Shown in pieces: positions 12,364-13,892 of a stretch of 13,892 nucleotides of DNA. Below the pieces are notes generated by a model that was given only the letters and a program-made list of their open reading frames with translations, ran no database searches and was not told the origin of the DNA. This stretch comes from DASWIP01 sp036397635. GTDB lineage: Bacteria > Actinomycetota > AC-67. The stretch lies in the NCBI GenBank assembly GCA_036397635.1, contig DASWIP010000040.1, forward strand, positions 1 through 13,892, written 5' to 3'. A program made the position numbers and the translations under genes. Positions within the stretch are counted from its first letter, which is position 1. Each line of letters opens with the position of its first letter.

Positions 12364-13892
12364 TCACAGGACGGTGAGCTGGAGGGTACCGCGTTCCCCG
12401 AAGTATCCGCCCGCTTGGACGTAGTAGGTCTCGCCGGGCAGAGCTGTGAAGGTCACGGCGGAATCGTCTGAGGTAGGGTACGAGATGTCATCGTTACAGG
12501 CGATGGTTTCGAGCGAATCAAGGCTCGCACCTCGATAGACACTCAGAGCCGTGTCGAGATCGCTGCCGGCCGTCGTGATCGTCACCGGTCCCGGCACGGT
12601 TGGGGTCAGCGCGTACCAAACCGTTGCGCCGATGAAGCCGCAAGGCCGCGGTTCTCCGGCTTCAAGTGTGGCGCCGGAGGTGTCGGTCGTGGCGACGAAG
12701 GGACGCTGGGCGACGTGTTCGGCTGAAGCGAAGGTGTCGTGAGGCGGGGGATCGACTCCGGGCGGCGGCGACGATCCGCCGGCCAGCACGGCATCGATGC
12801 CCACCGTCTCCTCGCCCGTGACCACCGAGATCACGGTTGCGTCCTCGAAGCTGAGCTGATCGTCGAACCACTCGCTGCCGTAGAGGCCCTCGTCGCAGTC
12901 TTCGAAGCGTATCTTGTAGTCGCCTGCGTCCAGGCCGATCAGCCTGAAGGTTCCATCGCTGCCCGTGTAGGTGTAGGACGCGAACGATCCCGTGACCGGA
13001 TCGAGCGCATCGACGCACACGAACCGGATGGGATCGCCATCATCGTTGGTCACGCGGCCTGAGATCACGGCTCGCGGGGCGATCGGCGGGAGGGTTTGCC
13101 CGTAACCCCAGGCGAATGCGCCGTCACGGCCGTTCACGCCGTCGATCCTGGACACCACACCTTCACCCACCGCTTGGAGCCGATCGTAGATCGCATCGGC
13201 ACCACCGTCTCCGACCTGATCGTTCGTCGTGGCGATCAGCAGGTCCCACGCGCCCTGGAACTGATCGGTCCGAGACCATGCGGGGATGCCGGAAGGCAAC
13301 TGGTAGGCATCGAAGCGGAGGTCTGTGACGTCGTCTGTGAATGCAACCGTGACGTCGAGCAGATCGTCACCTCCGGCCGCATCGAGGTCGCCTGCCGGGA
13401 GCCCGATGGTCAGGCCGTCGACATCGCGCGTGAACACGAGATCGCCGGTCGCTCCCGATTCGATCGTGAGATGCGACGAGCTGACCTCGTACAGCTCCGG
13501 ATCGATCAGCAGCGTGTCCACCGCGACGTCCTGCACGCCGTCGGTGTCCGAGTCCCCGGTGAGATACACGACCACGTCCACCCAGCCGTCCGCGGAGCCG
13601 TAGACGTAGAAGGTTCTGAGCAGCTCGGCCCCGGTCGCCCCATCGAGCCTGACCGGCATCAGCGTCAGGGTTTCCTCGAACGTCTCGGGATCGTACTCGT
13701 AGAGCACTTCCAGGACGATCAGATCGGCGCCGGGTTCACCGCCGATCGGTCCGACCACGGCGGGATAGCCCATCTCCGCACCGGTCCATGCGAGACCGCC
13801 GGTCGCGCCCGATACCACGCTCACCTCGTACTCCCACCAGTCATCGACCAGCAGGTCCTGCTTCCCGTCGCCGTCGAGATCCGCGCCTGCGC
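12364..13892 (-). CDS. Large secreted multidomain protein (FG-GAP-like, CarboxypepD_reg-like, PPC-like), 5'-truncated
   Basis: The C-terminal 508 residues of a larger protein are visible; the frame stays open to the right edge. The first visible residues include 'DLDGDGKQDLL', a calcium-binding FG-GAP/VCBS-type motif, and 'SGATGGLAWT' and 'GDSDTDGVQDV' continue this beta-propeller-like pattern. A carboxypeptidase regulatory-like domain follows at about nt 13065-12778 ('ISGRVTNDDGDPI' to 'GSDGTFRLIGLDAGDYKI'). A proline-rich linker ('PPPGVDPPPHDT') leads to a C-terminal PPC-like beta-sandwich (about 12744-12367; 'TVWYALTP', 'SDLDTALSVYRG', 'CNDDISYP', 'GETYYVQAGGY'). No LPXTG signal or membrane helix is at the C-terminus, so it is probably exported and released or held by another means. 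The missing N-terminus may hold a signal peptide and more propeller blades. A terminator lies 10 nt after the stop. Confidence 0.85.
   Translation of the reverse strand, partial: AGADLDGDGKQDLLVDDWWEYEVSVVSGATGGLAWTGAEMGYPAVVGPIGGEPGADLIVLEVLYEYDPETFEETLTLMPVRLDGATGAELLRTFYVYGSADGWVDVVVYLTGDSDTDGVQDVAVDTLLIDPELYEVSSSHLTIESGATGDLVFTRDVDGLTIGLPAGDLDAAGGDDLLDVTVAFTDDVTDLRFDAYQLPSGIPAWSRTDQFQGAWDLLIATTNDQVGDGGADAIYDRLQAVGEGVVSRIDGVNGRDGAFAWGYGQTLPPIAPRAVISGRVTNDDGDPIRFVCVDALDPVTGSFASYTYTGSDGTFRLIGLDAGDYKIRFEDCDEGLYGSEWFDDQLSFEDATVISVVTGEETVGIDAVLAGGSSPPPGVDPPPHDTFASAEHVAQRPFVATTDTSGATLEAGEPRPCGFIGATVWYALTPTVPGPVTITTAGSDLDTALSVYRGASLDSLETIACNDDISYPTSDDSAVTFTALPGETYYVQAGGYFGERGTLQLTVL

Noticed and set aside
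12236..12367. A 44-residue N-terminal extension of fumC
   Set aside because: The extension crosses the terminator hairpin, is low-complexity and Arg/Gly-rich, and a perfect SD serves the ATG at 12235.

Overview
The window is GC-rich chromosomal DNA from what looks like a deep-branching, probably uncultured member of the Actinomycetota. Four things point there. The phosphomutase / DUF3090 / SCO1664 trio is largely an actinobacterial signature. A class E sortase is present. There is an LLM-class (F420-type) oxidoreductase. Several genes have a -10 hexamer only 6-8 nt before the start codon, as in actinobacterial leaderless transcription. I see no tRNA, rRNA, CRISPR array, insertion sequence, phage gene or recognisable defence system.

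Left part (1-3494), cell surface and secretion: the 3' end of a DUF11-repeat surface protein with an LPKTG sorting signal and a strong terminator; a class E sortase; a 63-residue basic one-helix protein coupled to it by ATGA; an RNA hairpin; and a secreted S8 protease without a visible propeptide.

Middle part (3528-8932): an F420-type oxidoreductase whose end overlaps a small HEWYH zincin-like protein; a FIST-domain sensor gene with its own promoter; a convergent EamA-family transporter; then, divergently, a TPP riboswitch and thiC (thiamin pyrimidine synthesis).

Right part (8952-13892): the trio of a histidine phosphatase, DUF3090 and an SCO1664 kinase-like protein, tightly packed. It meets fumC tail to tail, the two stop codons sharing one CTAG. 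fumC is preceded by the terminator and 3' end of a large secreted protein with FG-GAP-like, carboxypeptidase-regulatory-like and PPC-like domains, which runs off the window on the minus strand.

Most genes are recognisable families. The less explained parts are the sortase-coupled microprotein, the HEWYH protein, the uncharacterised trio, and several regulatory structures: a dyad inside the FIST promoter spacer, a hairpin before the S8 gene, 22-bp-spaced direct repeats before the sortase, and a (CG)8 tract between two divergent promoters.
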